From contig JAACJQ010000352.1 in the NCBI GenBank assembly GCA_016879935.1, positions 1 to 41,361 on the forward strand: a DNA stretch of 41,361 bases, read 5' to 3'. Position 1 is the first letter of the stretch. Each line of letters starts with the position of its first letter. This document shows positions 24,301 to 33,263 of the stretch, piece after piece. Both the position numbers and the translations under genes were made by a program. The notes below the pieces were generated by a model. It was not told the origin of the DNA, searched no databases, and saw only the letters and a program-made list of their open reading frames with translations. The stretch is from Archangiaceae bacterium. GTDB taxonomy: Bacteria > Myxococcota > Myxococcia > Myxococcales > Myxococcaceae.

Positions 24301-27300
24301 TTGGATGCGTCTCCCACCGGTGAGAGTGCGCGAGACGTGCTCGAGGCGATGGCGAAGCTCGAGCTCGAGCGTGGTGGCGCTGCCGAAGCGTCGCGGCTCT
24401 TCGCCCGTCGTGCGCAGGTCGCGAAAGATCCCCGCGAGTCGGCGCGCTTCACCTTCAAGGCCGCCTCGCTCGTGCGCGACACGCCGCGGGAAGGCCCGCT
24501 GCTCGCCCAGTCGCTCGAGCAAGACCCCTCGTTCGTTCCCGCCCGTCTGCGCCGCGCCGAGCTGGCCGAGACGCTGAACCCCCGCGAGGCGATGGCCGAC
24601 CTCGAGGTGGTGCTCGCCGCCGACGAGAACGACGCCGACGTCGCCGCGCTCAAGCTCGACCGCGTCACGCTCACCCGCCAGGCCGCCTTCGCCGCGCTCA
24701 AGTCGGGTCAGACCGATGCCGCGCGCCGGCTGCTCGCGAAGTACGCCGCCCAGCGCCCCGACGATCTCGACGCGCAGCTCGAGCTGGTGAAGCTGCACCG
24801 CCGCGCCGGAGCCCTCGAGCCGCTGGTCGATCTGCTCGCCGAGCTCTGGCCCCGCCTCGAAGGCAACGGCCGCACCTCGGCCCGGCGCGAGTACGCAGAA
24901 GGCGCGCTCACACTCGGTCGCACGCAGGCCGCGATGGATGCGCTGCGCAGCATTCTCACCGACGTGCCCGACGACGACTGGGCGGCGGGGCGACTGCTCT
25001 CGCTCATTCCGGCCGACGACACGACCGCGCGCGAACGGCTCGACCTGCTGGGGCGCCTCGTGCTCACCGCGAAGGGCGACGCTCGCGCCGAGCTGCTCGC
25101 CCGTCGCAGCGAGCTGCACCGCATCACGAACAATCTCCCGGCCGCGCGTGCCGACCTCGTCGACGCCGCGCAGACCTCGTCGCGACCGCTGCCGCTGCTG
25201 CGTGGCCTCGCCGAGCTCTGCCGTCAGTCGTTCGACGAAGCCGCCGAGCTCGGCGCCTGGCGGCTCGTCATCGCCGCAGCGAAGGGCGACGTCGAAGCGC
25301 TGAGCGATGCCGCGAGCCGCATCTCGTCCATCGCGCGTTCACGTGCCGGCGCACAGGAGCCCGCGAAGGCGCTCGAGGCGTTCGAGCTGCTCGTCACGCT
25401 CCAACTGCCGGCCGCCGAGCGGTTCGACGCCTGGTACGGCCTCGCGCAGGCCGCGCGCCCCTCCTCACCGCGTCGGGCAGAAGAAGCGCTGCTCGAGGCC
25501 TCGAAGCAGGGCCCCGCGCCGAAGCGTGTCGAGGCGCTCGTCGAACGGGCGACGTTGCTCGAAGCACGCGGCGCAGCAGACGATGCGGTCTCGACGTGGG
25601 AAGCGGCCCTCGCGCTGGCGCCTCGTCACCCGCAGGCGCTCGATGGCCTCAAGCGCAACCTGCGTTCGTTGTCGGACTGGGAAGGGCTGGCCGAGGTGCT
25701 CGCGCAAGACGCCGCGCAGACGCCGAAGTCGAAGGCGGCTCCGCTCTTCGCCGAGCTCGCGTCGCTGTACCTCGACAAGCTCTCGTTGCCCGGCCCGGGA
25801 GAAGCAGCCCTGCGCCGCCTCGTGGTGCTCGACGAGGCCGACGCGGCTGCGCGCCACCGTCTCGCCGGTCTGCTCGAGCAGCAGGGCCAGTTCGTCGAGG
25901 CCGTCACCTTGCTCGAAGAGGCCGCGGCGCTCGAGACGGGAGCCACCTCGGCTGCCACCCTTCGTCGGGCCGCCAGTCTGGCGACGCGCGCGTCTGACGA
26001 AGAGACGACGCTCAAGCTGCTGCGCGCGGCGCATGCACTCCAGCCCGCGACGGGAGACGATCTCGAGCGCCTCGCCGACGCGCTCTACCTGCGGGGCGCG
26101 CTGAAAGAGGCGCTGCCGCTGCACCAGACACTGGTCGCGGGCCTCTCGTTCGACGATCGCCCCGACGATGCCGAGCGCATCATGCTGCGCCTGGCCGATC
26201 TCGCCGAGCAGTTGGGTGACGCCGGAGTCGCCGAAGCCACGCTGAAGAAGCTCGTTCAAGAGCGCCCGCTCCTCACGCAGGCCGTCGAGCGCCTCGCGAG
26301 CATCTTCTCGAGTCGTGGCGAGCGCCGCGCCTCGGTCGAGCTGCGCGCGAAGCACCTCGAGCAGCTCTCGTCGTCACCTCGTACCGCCGAGCGCCTGGTT
26401 CACCTCGCCCGCGAGTCGAAGGACTCGCTGCAGGACATCGAGGTCGCGCTCCGCCTGTACCGCCGCGCTGCCGAGCTGCACGACGCGCCGCTCACCGTTC
26501 GCGCCGAAGCCGTCGCCATGCTCCGCGAGGCCAACCGGCCGGCCGAGCTGATGGGTGAGCTCGTCGAGGTCGCGCAGCTCGAGCTCACGCAGGGCAACAT
26601 CGACGCTGCGCTCGCCGCCTGGAACGAAGAGGCGAAGCTGGCCGAGGGCCTGGGCCGCATCGACGAGGCGTTGCGCTCGCTCGCTGCCATGGCCGACGTC
26701 TGCGAAGACGAGGGCCGCACCGACGAAGCCGCGAAGTACGTGGTGCGTCGCGCCGAGCTGCTGCGCGACTCGCGGCTCGATCTCGACGGGGCCAACGAAG
26801 CGCTGGAGCGCGCCTGGGGCCTGCAGCCGACGCCGGCGCTCGCGCAGATGGCCATCGACCTCGCGCGCCGCCGCAGCGACCGCGACGCCGAGCTCGACTG
26901 GCTCGAGCGCACGCTGCCGAGCCTCGAGCCCGCGCAGAAGGCGCGCACGTTCATCACGCTCGCCCGCCTGCACCTCGGGCTCGTCGCGGTGGGCACGCCG
27001 GCCGACGTGCAGACCGCGCCGATGCTCGCGCCCGACCAGGCCGAAGCGGCGCTCAAGCAGGCCCTCTCGCTCCCGCCGAACGCGCCCGACGCCGAGGCGA
27101 TGTTGCTCGCGATGTACGAGCGGCAAGACCGTGTCAGCGACGTCGCCGCCTTCTACGAAGAGGCCGCTGCGCGCGAGACGAACGGCCCCCGTCGGGCGGA
27201 GCAGCTGCTCAAGGCCGCCGCGCTCTACAAAGACCGCGCTGGCCGGCCGCACGAAGCCGCCGCCGCGTTGTTGGCCGCGCGCGCGTCGAGCCCTGATGAC

Positions 27301-30300
27301 GAGACGCTCACGGCGAAGGTGGCCGACCAGCTGTCAGAGCTCGGCCGCCGGCAGGACGCCGCCGACTTCGACGCGATTCTGCTCGAGCGCGACCCGTTCC
27401 ACCCGGCGTTCGAGCGTCACCGCGCCTTCCTCGCGGACTCGGCCGACGAGCAGTCGCTGGCGCAGTTGTTGAGCCGCCGCGCCGAGCGGGAACACGGAGA
27501 CGTCGCCGCCGGGCGCTGGCTCGAAGCCGCCGCTGCCTTCCGCCGTGCGGGAGCCACCGAGCGCGCGCAGATCTGCGAAGCCCAGGCCTTCGAAGCCGCG
27601 CCGCAGAACCACGAAGCGTTCCAGTCGTTGCTCGAGCAGGCCGCGAACGAGCCGCGCCGCCGCGCCGAGCTGATGTCGGCCCGCGCCCGCGCCGTTCCCG
27701 GTGAGGCGTCGTTGCTGCTCAAGCGCCGCGCCGAGACGCTCGACGAAGCCCGTGAGACGTTGCTGGCTGCGGCCGCGTGGGACGACTACCTCGCGCTCGT
27801 CGCCGACGACTTCACCGCGCTCGAGCGGCGGGGCGAGCTGGCCTTCGAAGGTGGCGGCCCCCGGGCTGCGCAGCCGTACGACCGCAAGCTCGTTCAGCTC
27901 GGTGGTGACGGCCTTCCCGGAGCCACGCGCCTCAAGCTGTGGCTGCGCCTCGGTCAGGCGGCGGTGGAAGCGCAGGCATTTCGCGATGCGGTCGACGCCT
28001 TCGAGTCGGCGTGGGCGCTCGACCCCGATGGCCCGCGTGGCCGTGAGGCACTGCTCGCCCTCGACGAGGCGTACGCGCGGCTCGGCTCCATCGACGGTCA
28101 GTACCGCACGGTGCTCCGCCTCGCCCGGCTGCCCGACGCGCAGGACACCGAGGTGCTCCATCGGCGCGCGCTGGCCCTGCACGAGGCTCCGGAGAACGCG
28201 GTCGAAGCGCTCGATGCGTTGCTGCCCGCGCACCCTGCCGATGTCGCGCTCTACGAAGCAGGCGTGCGGGCGTACCGCGCGAAGGGCCGCCTCGGTGACC
28301 TGCTCGGGTTGCATGAACGCTTCGCGAAGGCCGTCGGTGGTTCGCGCGCGGCCTCTGCCCTGCTCGCCGCTGCCGACATCGCCGAGGCTGAGCTCGGTGA
28401 GCCGGCACGTGCCCTCGAGCTGAAGCAGGAGGCGGCGCGCCTCGACCCGACCAACGTCGACGTGTTGCGGCTGCTGCTCGACGAGGCGAAGCGTCGCAAC
28501 GACGTGGCGGCGGTGGTGGCCCAGCTCCGTGCCCTGGCGGCGGCTCCGCTCGACGAGACGGCGCGCGCGGGCGTCGTGCTCGAGCTCGCGCAGGCCCTCG
28601 AGGCCCAGGGCGATCTCGACGGCGCGACGACGGCCCTCGAGGGACTCCGGGCGGGTGGCGCTTCGGCGGCCGGCTATGCGCAGGCGCTCGATGGGCTGGC
28701 TCGGGTCGCTCGGTCGAAGGGCGATGCTGCGGCGCTCGCCGACGTTCAAGTCGCCCAGGCCGAGCTGCTCGGTGCCGCGGAGCGTGCGGGCCGCCTGCTC
28801 GAGGCCGCCAGGACGCTCGTGTCGGCGAACGAGTTTGGCCGAGCCGAGGCGGTGCTGCGTGATGCGCTGGCGGCCAGTCCCTCGCTCGAGGCGTTGTCTG
28901 CCCTGGTCGACGTGCTGCGGCGCTCGAAGCGTGACGCCGCGCTCGGGCCTGCGCTGCTCCAGTTGGCCGAGGCGCAGGCTCCCAGCGCGCGTGCGCCGCA
29001 CCTGCTCGAGGCCGTCGAGGTGTTCGAGCGCACCGGAGAGACGCGCCAGGCCATCGGCACGCTCGACCGCGTCATCGCCGAGTCGCCTGCGGCGCTGACG
29101 CCCGACGCCGCGGCCGAGCGTTTCCTCTCGCTCGGCGCCCAGCAGAAGGCGCTCGACATCGGCTTCGGGCCCGCGCTCGCTTCGGGGAACGCAGGCCGCG
29201 CGCTCGACCTCGCCACCCGCGCCGATGCGCCGGCGCAGGCCGCCGCTGCTCGCTGGGCCATCGCCTCGACCGACGTGCGCGACGCGCGCGCGAACGTGCT
29301 GCTCCAGTCGGCCGACGCGCCCACGCTCGCGAAGTACGCCGCCCTCGCTGCGGCGCAGCAGGCGCTCGACGTCGCCCAGCCGCTGTGGCTCGACCTCTTC
29401 CTGCGGCACGACTCTCCGGCCGCGCTGTCGGCGCTGGTCGAGGCCGATCGACTCGACGTGGCCTTCGATGCCGCGCTCGACGCCCGCACGCCGTCGGCCC
29501 TCGCGCGCCTGCTGCAGTTCGCGCCGAAGGTGACCGACGAGCGTCGCGAGCGGCTGCTCTCGACGCTCGCCGAGGTCGTGCCCGAGCGGCGCAAGATGGC
29601 GCTGCGCGAGGTCGCCTCGCTCCGCATTCGCCTCGAGCGGTGGGGCGCGGCCGTCGAGAGCCTCGCGCAGCTCGCCCAGCTCGAAGAAGACCCGAAGGCC
29701 CGCGCCGCGCTGCACGTCGAGCGTGGTGAGACGTTGCTCCACCGCCTGAAGGATCCGGCTGGCGCTCGTGTGGCGTTCGAACGTGCGCTCGTCGACGACG
29801 GCACGCAGTTGGTGGCCGTGCGTGAGCTCGTCGAGCTCGCCCGTGGAGACGCCGAGCGCTTCGTGCCGATGGTCGAGCGCCTGATCGTGCTGGCAGGTGA
29901 AGAGGCCGCCGCGCCGTTCCGCGAAGAGCTCGCCGCCGGCTACGAGCAGGTCGGCCGGCTGAAGGAAGCGTCGCGTGTGCTGGCGCAGCTGGACGAGACG
30001 CCGGCGTTGCTGACCCGTCGCGCCGAGCTCGCCGAGAAGCAGGGCCTCAAGGGCGAGGCGCTGTCACTGCGCGAGAAGGTGGCGACGACGCCGGCCGAGC
30101 TCGAGGCGGTGCTGCTGGGCTACCTCGACGTTCGCCTCGTTCCCTTCGCGGTTCGCCTCGGCACCCGCCTGCTCGACGAAGGCTCGCTCTCGCTTCAGAC
30201 GCGGCGACGCCTCGCCGAGCAGCTCGCTCCGACGGAGCAGGGCGCCGCGCTGGCCGTTCGTGCGTGGACGAAGCTGCTCGAGGCGAAGGTCGACGACGCC

Positions 30301-30927
30301 GACGGGTGGACGTTGCTCGGTGAAGCGCTCGCGCACCTCGGCCGTGAGCAGGACGCGCGCGTGGCCGATGGCTTCGGAGCCGTGCTGACGGGCACCTCGG
30401 GCGCCGTGCCCGCAGTGAGCGTCGGTCGCGTGGTTCGTGGTCGTGTGACTGCTTCGGAGGCGCCCGCCGGCCTTCGCCCCGTGAACGACGACACGATGCC
30501 GCGGCTGGCGCAGGTGCTCCGCGACGCGACCGAGGCGCTCGGCCTGGGCACGGTGAACGTGCTGCTCGACACGTCGGGTGGCGTCGAGGCCTTCTTCATC
30601 GACGAGTCGCGGCTGGTGCTCGGCGCGGGGGCGCTCGCCGTGTTCGGTCCGACCGAGGTCGGCGCACTCGTCGCGCTCGCAGCGGCGCTGGGTGACGGCA
30701 GCCGTCTGCTGCGCGAGCCGGGAGAAGTTGGCGGCTTCGCCGACGCAGCAGCCAACGCCTTCCGCGCGGTGCCTTCGTCGCTGGCGCTCGGTCGGGTCGT
30801 GGCCTTCCTCGACGAGCGCGTGCGCGGCGGAGACGTGAAGAAGGTCGAGCTCGCGGCCGTGCTGCCGACGAGCGAGGCGTTCCGTTCGGTGGCGCACGCG
30901 GCGCTCGAGCGAATTCAGGCGGGCTGA
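21394..30927 (+). CDS. Giant tetratricopeptide-repeat protein (about 3177 residues)
   Basis: ATG 21394 (MAERDTTSSSARTPGPELRL) is preferred; ATG 21367 would add nine residues. The frame is uninterrupted for 9.5 kb. The first ~250 residues form a separate domain with strands such as VKLHFRPGSLEVQARLRGPE and VAFDGDGDSLAVYFYDVRFY. From ~265 to ~3000 the protein is dense TPR solenoid, with repeats of the form A-x-x-Y-R-x-A/L-x8-P (AIRAYRRLAALAREPAEAAD, ALLRYREAASLLPGDAEPLY, AVHAYREVLRVEPEDLPVLG). The last ~170 residues are again different (MPRLAQVLRDATEALGLGTV, FGPTEVGALVALAAALG). There is no signal peptide or membrane helix, so a cytoplasmic scaffold is likely. Function unknown. It leads a five-gene rightward run. 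Confidence 0.9.
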   Translation: MAERDTTSSSARTPGPELRLLDRRAYVGFPALTLTPGVELVDFALSIPDVTFPLNVSGGAAKYQKKKLDFGLLELSVSADVIQRAVQSVAGKLPELDDVKLHFRPGSLEVQARLRGPERAPLTFKVAFDGDGDSLAVYFYDVRFYSFSTTAAARIPALVSEAIKSLSLLPDVERRGANGFTTKILPQLVEQAAVGRGYKMPTLDQARLSEAVVSSKGVRLRFSSGGLPPPAAFDEELLLTLEGARAFADAEELVAQGKLAEARQAYLRLGDATEAHPFAVERLLTLLVADPQAHELALDIAASLARRREKSATAVWAEAVVREKRGEFARASERFLALCNLSRKHQEEAAAFFSAEAAARSSRDAAPQMAVRALHEMLGLKPDHLPSLKALARASDQAKDRAGAIRAYRRLAALAREPAEAADAHVQLARLCAETEDDIAGARLHCEAALRLAPDHPEALLQLGELCFRSGEHLRAIKALDRLREVALGRHEVDRIGRANLLAGRVWESGLKQPENALLRYREAASLLPGDAEPLYLAARVSESLNKVQEAVSGYQQAIELAGPSPSSPALRTAAHQSHHALARLLKTKLGEPARARDHLELALALDPTDAAALDELLPYFRAAGTAVELADACEKAAAVIDDPLRRAALWAEAGELYRGRLGQPERAERLLSQALEADPKNRLALEGMLSLAESRRDGGQLCRSLRALAELTPEPKERVRYYRRLAVAARDLAFDLDLAVHAYREVLRVEPEDLPVLGELAALERRRSDMAGLAWALEQRAKASEAAGDKRLAAAALRELGQVLDVRLGRAGEALVALEKAARLHPDPNALLELANLCLRLERAPNARRALEDTLALLPTHAPPEKLAEVRARLGRACELLGDKDAARENYALAFPLRRLDDELSGRLEALYVEGRFTRELTDLWASRAQALLQAGRAHDAAPLFFKAAQTQLAAGDATGAMLRLTSALDASPTGESARDVLEAMAKLELERGGAAEASRLFARRAQVAKDPRESARFTFKAASLVRDTPREGPLLAQSLEQDPSFVPARLRRAELAETLNPREAMADLEVVLAADENDADVAALKLDRVTLTRQAAFAALKSGQTDAARRLLAKYAAQRPDDLDAQLELVKLHRRAGALEPLVDLLAELWPRLEGNGRTSARREYAEGALTLGRTQAAMDALRSILTDVPDDDWAAGRLLSLIPADDTTARERLDLLGRLVLTAKGDARAELLARRSELHRITNNLPAARADLVDAAQTSSRPLPLLRGLAELCRQSFDEAAELGAWRLVIAAAKGDVEALSDAASRISSIARSRAGAQEPAKALEAFELLVTLQLPAAERFDAWYGLAQAARPSSPRRAEEALLEASKQGPAPKRVEALVERATLLEARGAADDAVSTWEAALALAPRHPQALDGLKRNLRSLSDWEGLAEVLAQDAAQTPKSKAAPLFAELASLYLDKLSLPGPGEAALRRLVVLDEADAAARHRLAGLLEQQGQFVEAVTLLEEAAALETGATSAATLRRAASLATRASDEETTLKLLRAAHALQPATGDDLERLADALYLRGALKEALPLHQTLVAGLSFDDRPDDAERIMLRLADLAEQLGDAGVAEATLKKLVQERPLLTQAVERLASIFSSRGERRASVELRAKHLEQLSSSPRTAERLVHLARESKDSLQDIEVALRLYRRAAELHDAPLTVRAEAVAMLREANRPAELMGELVEVAQLELTQGNIDAALAAWNEEAKLAEGLGRIDEALRSLAAMADVCEDEGRTDEAAKYVVRRAELLRDSRLDLDGANEALERAWGLQPTPALAQMAIDLARRRSDRDAELDWLERTLPSLEPAQKARTFITLARLHLGLVAVGTPADVQTAPMLAPDQAEAALKQALSLPPNAPDAEAMLLAMYERQDRVSDVAAFYEEAAARETNGPRRAEQLLKAAALYKDRAGRPHEAAAALLAARASSPDDETLTAKVADQLSELGRRQDAADFDAILLERDPFHPAFERHRAFLADSADEQSLAQLLSRRAEREHGDVAAGRWLEAAAAFRRAGATERAQICEAQAFEAAPQNHEAFQSLLEQAANEPRRRAELMSARARAVPGEASLLLKRRAETLDEARETLLAAAAWDDYLALVADDFTALERRGELAFEGGGPRAAQPYDRKLVQLGGDGLPGATRLKLWLRLGQAAVEAQAFRDAVDAFESAWALDPDGPRGREALLALDEAYARLGSIDGQYRTVLRLARLPDAQDTEVLHRRALALHEAPENAVEALDALLPAHPADVALYEAGVRAYRAKGRLGDLLGLHERFAKAVGGSRAASALLAAADIAEAELGEPARALELKQEAARLDPTNVDVLRLLLDEAKRRNDVAAVVAQLRALAAAPLDETARAGVVLELAQALEAQGDLDGATTALEGLRAGGASAAGYAQALDGLARVARSKGDAAALADVQVAQAELLGAAERAGRLLEAARTLVSANEFGRAEAVLRDALAASPSLEALSALVDVLRRSKRDAALGPALLQLAEAQAPSARAPHLLEAVEVFERTGETRQAIGTLDRVIAESPAALTPDAAAERFLSLGAQQKALDIGFGPALASGNAGRALDLATRADAPAQAAAARWAIASTDVRDARANVLLQSADAPTLAKYAALAAAQQALDVAQPLWLDLFLRHDSPAALSALVEADRLDVAFDAALDARTPSALARLLQFAPKVTDERRERLLSTLAEVVPERRKMALREVASLRIRLERWGAAVESLAQLAQLEEDPKARAALHVERGETLLHRLKDPAGARVAFERALVDDGTQLVAVRELVELARGDAERFVPMVERLIVLAGEEAAAPFREELAAGYEQVGRLKEASRVLAQLDETPALLTRRAELAEKQGLKGEALSLREKVATTPAELEAVLLGYLDVRLVPFAVRLGTRLLDEGSLSLQTRRRLAEQLAPTEQGAALAVRAWTKLLEAKVDDADGWTLLGEALAHLGREQDARVADGFGAVLTGTSGAVPAVSVGRVVRGRVTASEAPAGLRPVNDDTMPRLAQVLRDATEALGLGTVNVLLDTSGGVEAFFIDESRLVLGAGALAVFGPTEVGALVALAAALGDGSRLLREPGEVGGFADAAANAFRAVPSSLALGRVVAFLDERVRGGDVKKVELAAVLPTSEAFRSVAHAALERIQAG

Positions 30928-30929
30928 CG

Positions 30930-31556
30930 ATGCGCGGCGTTCTGCTCGCCACGCTGGTGCTGACCGCCTGCCCCCTGCTTCCCGCGCCACCGGGCAGCGA
31001 CAAGCTAGGCACGTACTCCATCGCGGCAGAGCCGGTGTTGGGCGACGGCGGCGCCAACTCGTTGCGGCCCGATGGTGGAGCGTGGTGTGCCCTGGCCGAC
31101 GTGAACCCGACGGCGTTTCGGTTCGACGCCATCGTCACGCGCGACCCCGACACCGGTCAGGCGTGGATGACGCTGGGCGGAGGCTACCCCCGTGACGCGG
31201 GCTGGGACGGGCAGGTGCTCGAGAGCGTCGCCGCCGTTCGCCGCTTGTTCCCCTCGTGCGGCGCCTGCCCCGAGACCATCGCCACCGAGACGGTGCGCGT
31301 GGCGTGGATGAGCAAGAGCCAGAGTGACGCGGTCGGCGGCCGGTGCCCGCCGAACCCGCTCGACGGCGGAGTTCCGGCGCCAGGTGGCGCCATCGTCGCT
31401 CCGGGCCAGACGCCGGCCGGCTTCGACGCGCTCTACGCGTGCGGCACCATGGAATTCGCGGTGACGTTGTCGGCTCCAGCGGCGCCGGAGTCAGGCTGCG
31501 CAGCGGGCTGCGACGACTGCATCGTGCGCTACGTGCTTCAGGGAGAACGACGATGA
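30930..31556 (+). CDS. Small Cys-containing lipoprotein
   Basis: The 208-residue product starts two bases after the TPR gene stop. Signal [14 protein letters not shown] ends in lipobox LTAC. The mature part has paired cysteines ([22 protein letters not shown]) that may form disulfides or bind metal. It also has several Gly/Pro-rich turns. No family recognised. Its stop overlaps the queC start (ATGA). Confidence 0.8.
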   Translation: MRGVLLATLVLTACPLLPAPPGSDKLGTYSIAAEPVLGDGGANSLRPDGGAWCALADVNPTAFRFDAIVTRDPDTGQAWMTLGGGYPRDAGWDGQVLESVAAVRRLFPSCGACPETIATETVRVAWMSKSQSDAVGGRCPPNPLDGGVPAPGGAIVAPGQTPAGFDALYACGTMEFAVTLSAPAAPESGCAAGCDDCIVRYVLQGERR

Positions 31557-32239
31557 CGAAGAAGGCAGTGGTGCTGCTCTCGGGTGGCCTCGACTCGACG
31601 ACGTGCCTCGCGCTCGCGAAGCGTGATGGCTTCGAGCCGGTGTGTCTGTCGATTGCGTACGGCCAGCGGCACGAGGTCGAGCTCGAGCGCGCGAAGACGG
31701 TCGCGAAGGCGATGGGCGTGCGCGATCACCGCACCGTCTCCATCGACCTTCGCGCCATCGGCGGCTCGGCGCTCACCGACGCCATCGCAGTGCCGAAACA
31801 CGACGACGTCTCGCAGGTGAAGGCCGAGATTCCCGTCACCTACGTGCCCGCGCGCAACACCATCTTCCTCGGCATCGCGCTGGGGCTGGCCGAGGTGGTG
31901 AAGGCGACCGACCTGTACATCGGCGTCAACGCGGTCGACTACTCGGGGTACCCCGACTGCCGCCCGGAGTTCATTCGGGCGTTCGAGTCGTTGGCGAACC
32001 TGGCGACGAAGGCTGGCGTCGAAGGCGCGCGCTTCACGGTGCATGCGCCGCTGTCGGGCATGACGAAGGCCGACATCATTCGGGCCGGCGTTGCGGCGGG
32101 CGTCGACTACGGGCTCACGCACAGTTGCTACGACCCCGCGCCCGATGGCCGCGCCTGTGGCCGCTGCGACAGCTGTCTGTTGCGCAAGAAGGGCTTCGTC
32201 GACGCGGGCATCGCCGACCCGACACGCTACGTGGGCTGA
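31553..32239 (+). CDS. queC: 7-cyano-7-deazaguanine synthase QueC
   Basis: ATG 31553 gives 228 residues, the standard QueC length. The PP-loop ATP-binding motif SGGLDST is at residues 10-16. [13 protein letters not shown] and [18 protein letters not shown] are family signatures. The C-terminal zinc site is present as SCYDP...ACGRCDSC. QueC converts 7-carboxy-7-deazaguanine to preQ0 using ATP and ammonia, in the cytoplasm, on the path to queuosine or other deazaguanines. No queD, queE or queF is nearby; the gene is embedded between a lipoprotein and an FHA gene. Confidence 0.97.
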   Translation: MTKKAVVLLSGGLDSTTCLALAKRDGFEPVCLSIAYGQRHEVELERAKTVAKAMGVRDHRTVSIDLRAIGGSALTDAIAVPKHDDVSQVKAEIPVTYVPARNTIFLGIALGLAEVVKATDLYIGVNAVDYSGYPDCRPEFIRAFESLANLATKAGVEGARFTVHAPLSGMTKADIIRAGVAAGVDYGLTHSCYDPAPDGRACGRCDSCLLRKKGFVDAGIADPTRYVG

Positions 32240-32242
32240 GCC

Positions 32243-33247
32243 GTGATGCTGAGACGGGCCTCGTTCCTCATCGACCCCGACGGGCGGCGAACGCCCATCG
32301 GCGAGAAGCTGATCATCGGCCGCGCGCGCGAGGCGGGCATCGTCATTCAGTCGGGCCGCGTGTCACGTCACCACGTCGTGTTGCTCCGGCTGCCCTCGGG
32401 TGACGTCGAAGCCGAAGACCTGGCCACCACCGACGGCACCAGCCTCAACGATCACCCGCTCCAGCACGCGGTGCTCGCGTCTGGCGACGTGTTGACGATC
32501 GCGGAGCGGCGCTTCACCTTCGAGCTCGGTCCACCCATCGCGCCACCCGTCGACGACGCGGCGACGATGCTCGCGAAGGCCGGCGGTGACGAAGCCGCGC
32601 TGCAGGTGGCCGTCGACCTGCTGCTCGAGCGTGGCGACCCAGCCGGTAGCCAGCTCGCGCTCGGTGAACGCGTGGCGCTCTCGAGCCTCATTCAACGCGC
32701 GGTCGACGACGGGAGCCTCGAGCTCGAGTGGCGGCGCGGCTTCGTTCGCGCGGCCCGCTTTCGTGCCCAGCCCTTTCACACGCTCCGGGAGCTGCTCTTC
32801 GCGCTCTTCACCTCGCAGGCCGGGCGCTTTCTGGAGTCGCTCACGCTGCCCGAGTTCAGCGCGCGCCTCGGGCTCGAGGGCGCGTTCCTCCCGGCGCTCC
32901 TCGAGCTGCGCTTTGGTCCCTTCTTCGCCGCCGACGAGGCCTCGCGGTGTCGTGGCGCCATCTCCCAGACACGCTTCGTTCACGCGCCGTTCCTCACGAA
33001 GCCGCTGGTCGAGCAGTACTCGAAGGCCTGGCTCGAGTTCGACGCGGGCCAGCGCAGAGACCTCGTGCAGAGCCGGCAGGCGAGCTTCCCGACGTGTGTC
33101 GTGCGCTGGGAGCAGGGTGGTTGGCTCGTCGCGCGCGCCTCGCAGGAGTCACTCAGCGTCAACGGCAAGAGCCGGTTCAGCGCGGTGCTCTGGCCGGGTG
33201 ATGTGGTCGCCTCTGCCGCGACCCGGTTCACCTTTCGCGCGAGCTGA
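32243..33247 (+). CDS. FHA-domain protein
   Basis: Starts at GTG 32243 or ATG 32246, three to six bases after queC; about 333 residues. The N-terminal ~95 residues are an FHA domain with IIGRARE, SGRVSRHHVVL and TTDGTSLNDHPL, which carry the phosphothreonine-binding Arg, Ser and Asn positions. The middle holds LLLERGDPAGSQLALG, similar to the TIGR02996 repeat-companion core. A Leu-rich segment follows (LTLPEFSARLGLEGAFLPAL). The C-terminus (SLSVNGKSRFSAVLWPGDVV) looks like a second, degenerate FHA-like fold. It probably reads phosphothreonine signals from Ser/Thr kinases, which are numerous in Myxococcota. No kinase is encoded in this window. Confidence 0.87.
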   Translation: MMLRRASFLIDPDGRRTPIGEKLIIGRAREAGIVIQSGRVSRHHVVLLRLPSGDVEAEDLATTDGTSLNDHPLQHAVLASGDVLTIAERRFTFELGPPIAPPVDDAATMLAKAGGDEAALQVAVDLLLERGDPAGSQLALGERVALSSLIQRAVDDGSLELEWRRGFVRAARFRAQPFHTLRELLFALFTSQAGRFLESLTLPEFSARLGLEGAFLPALLELRFGPFFAADEASRCRGAISQTRFVHAPFLTKPLVEQYSKAWLEFDAGQRRDLVQSRQASFPTCVVRWEQGGWLVARASQESLSVNGKSRFSAVLWPGDVVASAATRFTFRAS

Positions 33248-33263
33248 GCCAGCCTGCGTCGCC

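Noticed and set aside
27334-29742. 802-codon minus-strand frame inside the TPR gene
   Set aside because: It is the mirror of the Ala/Leu/Glu-rich TPR coding frame and has no recognisable start region or domain.
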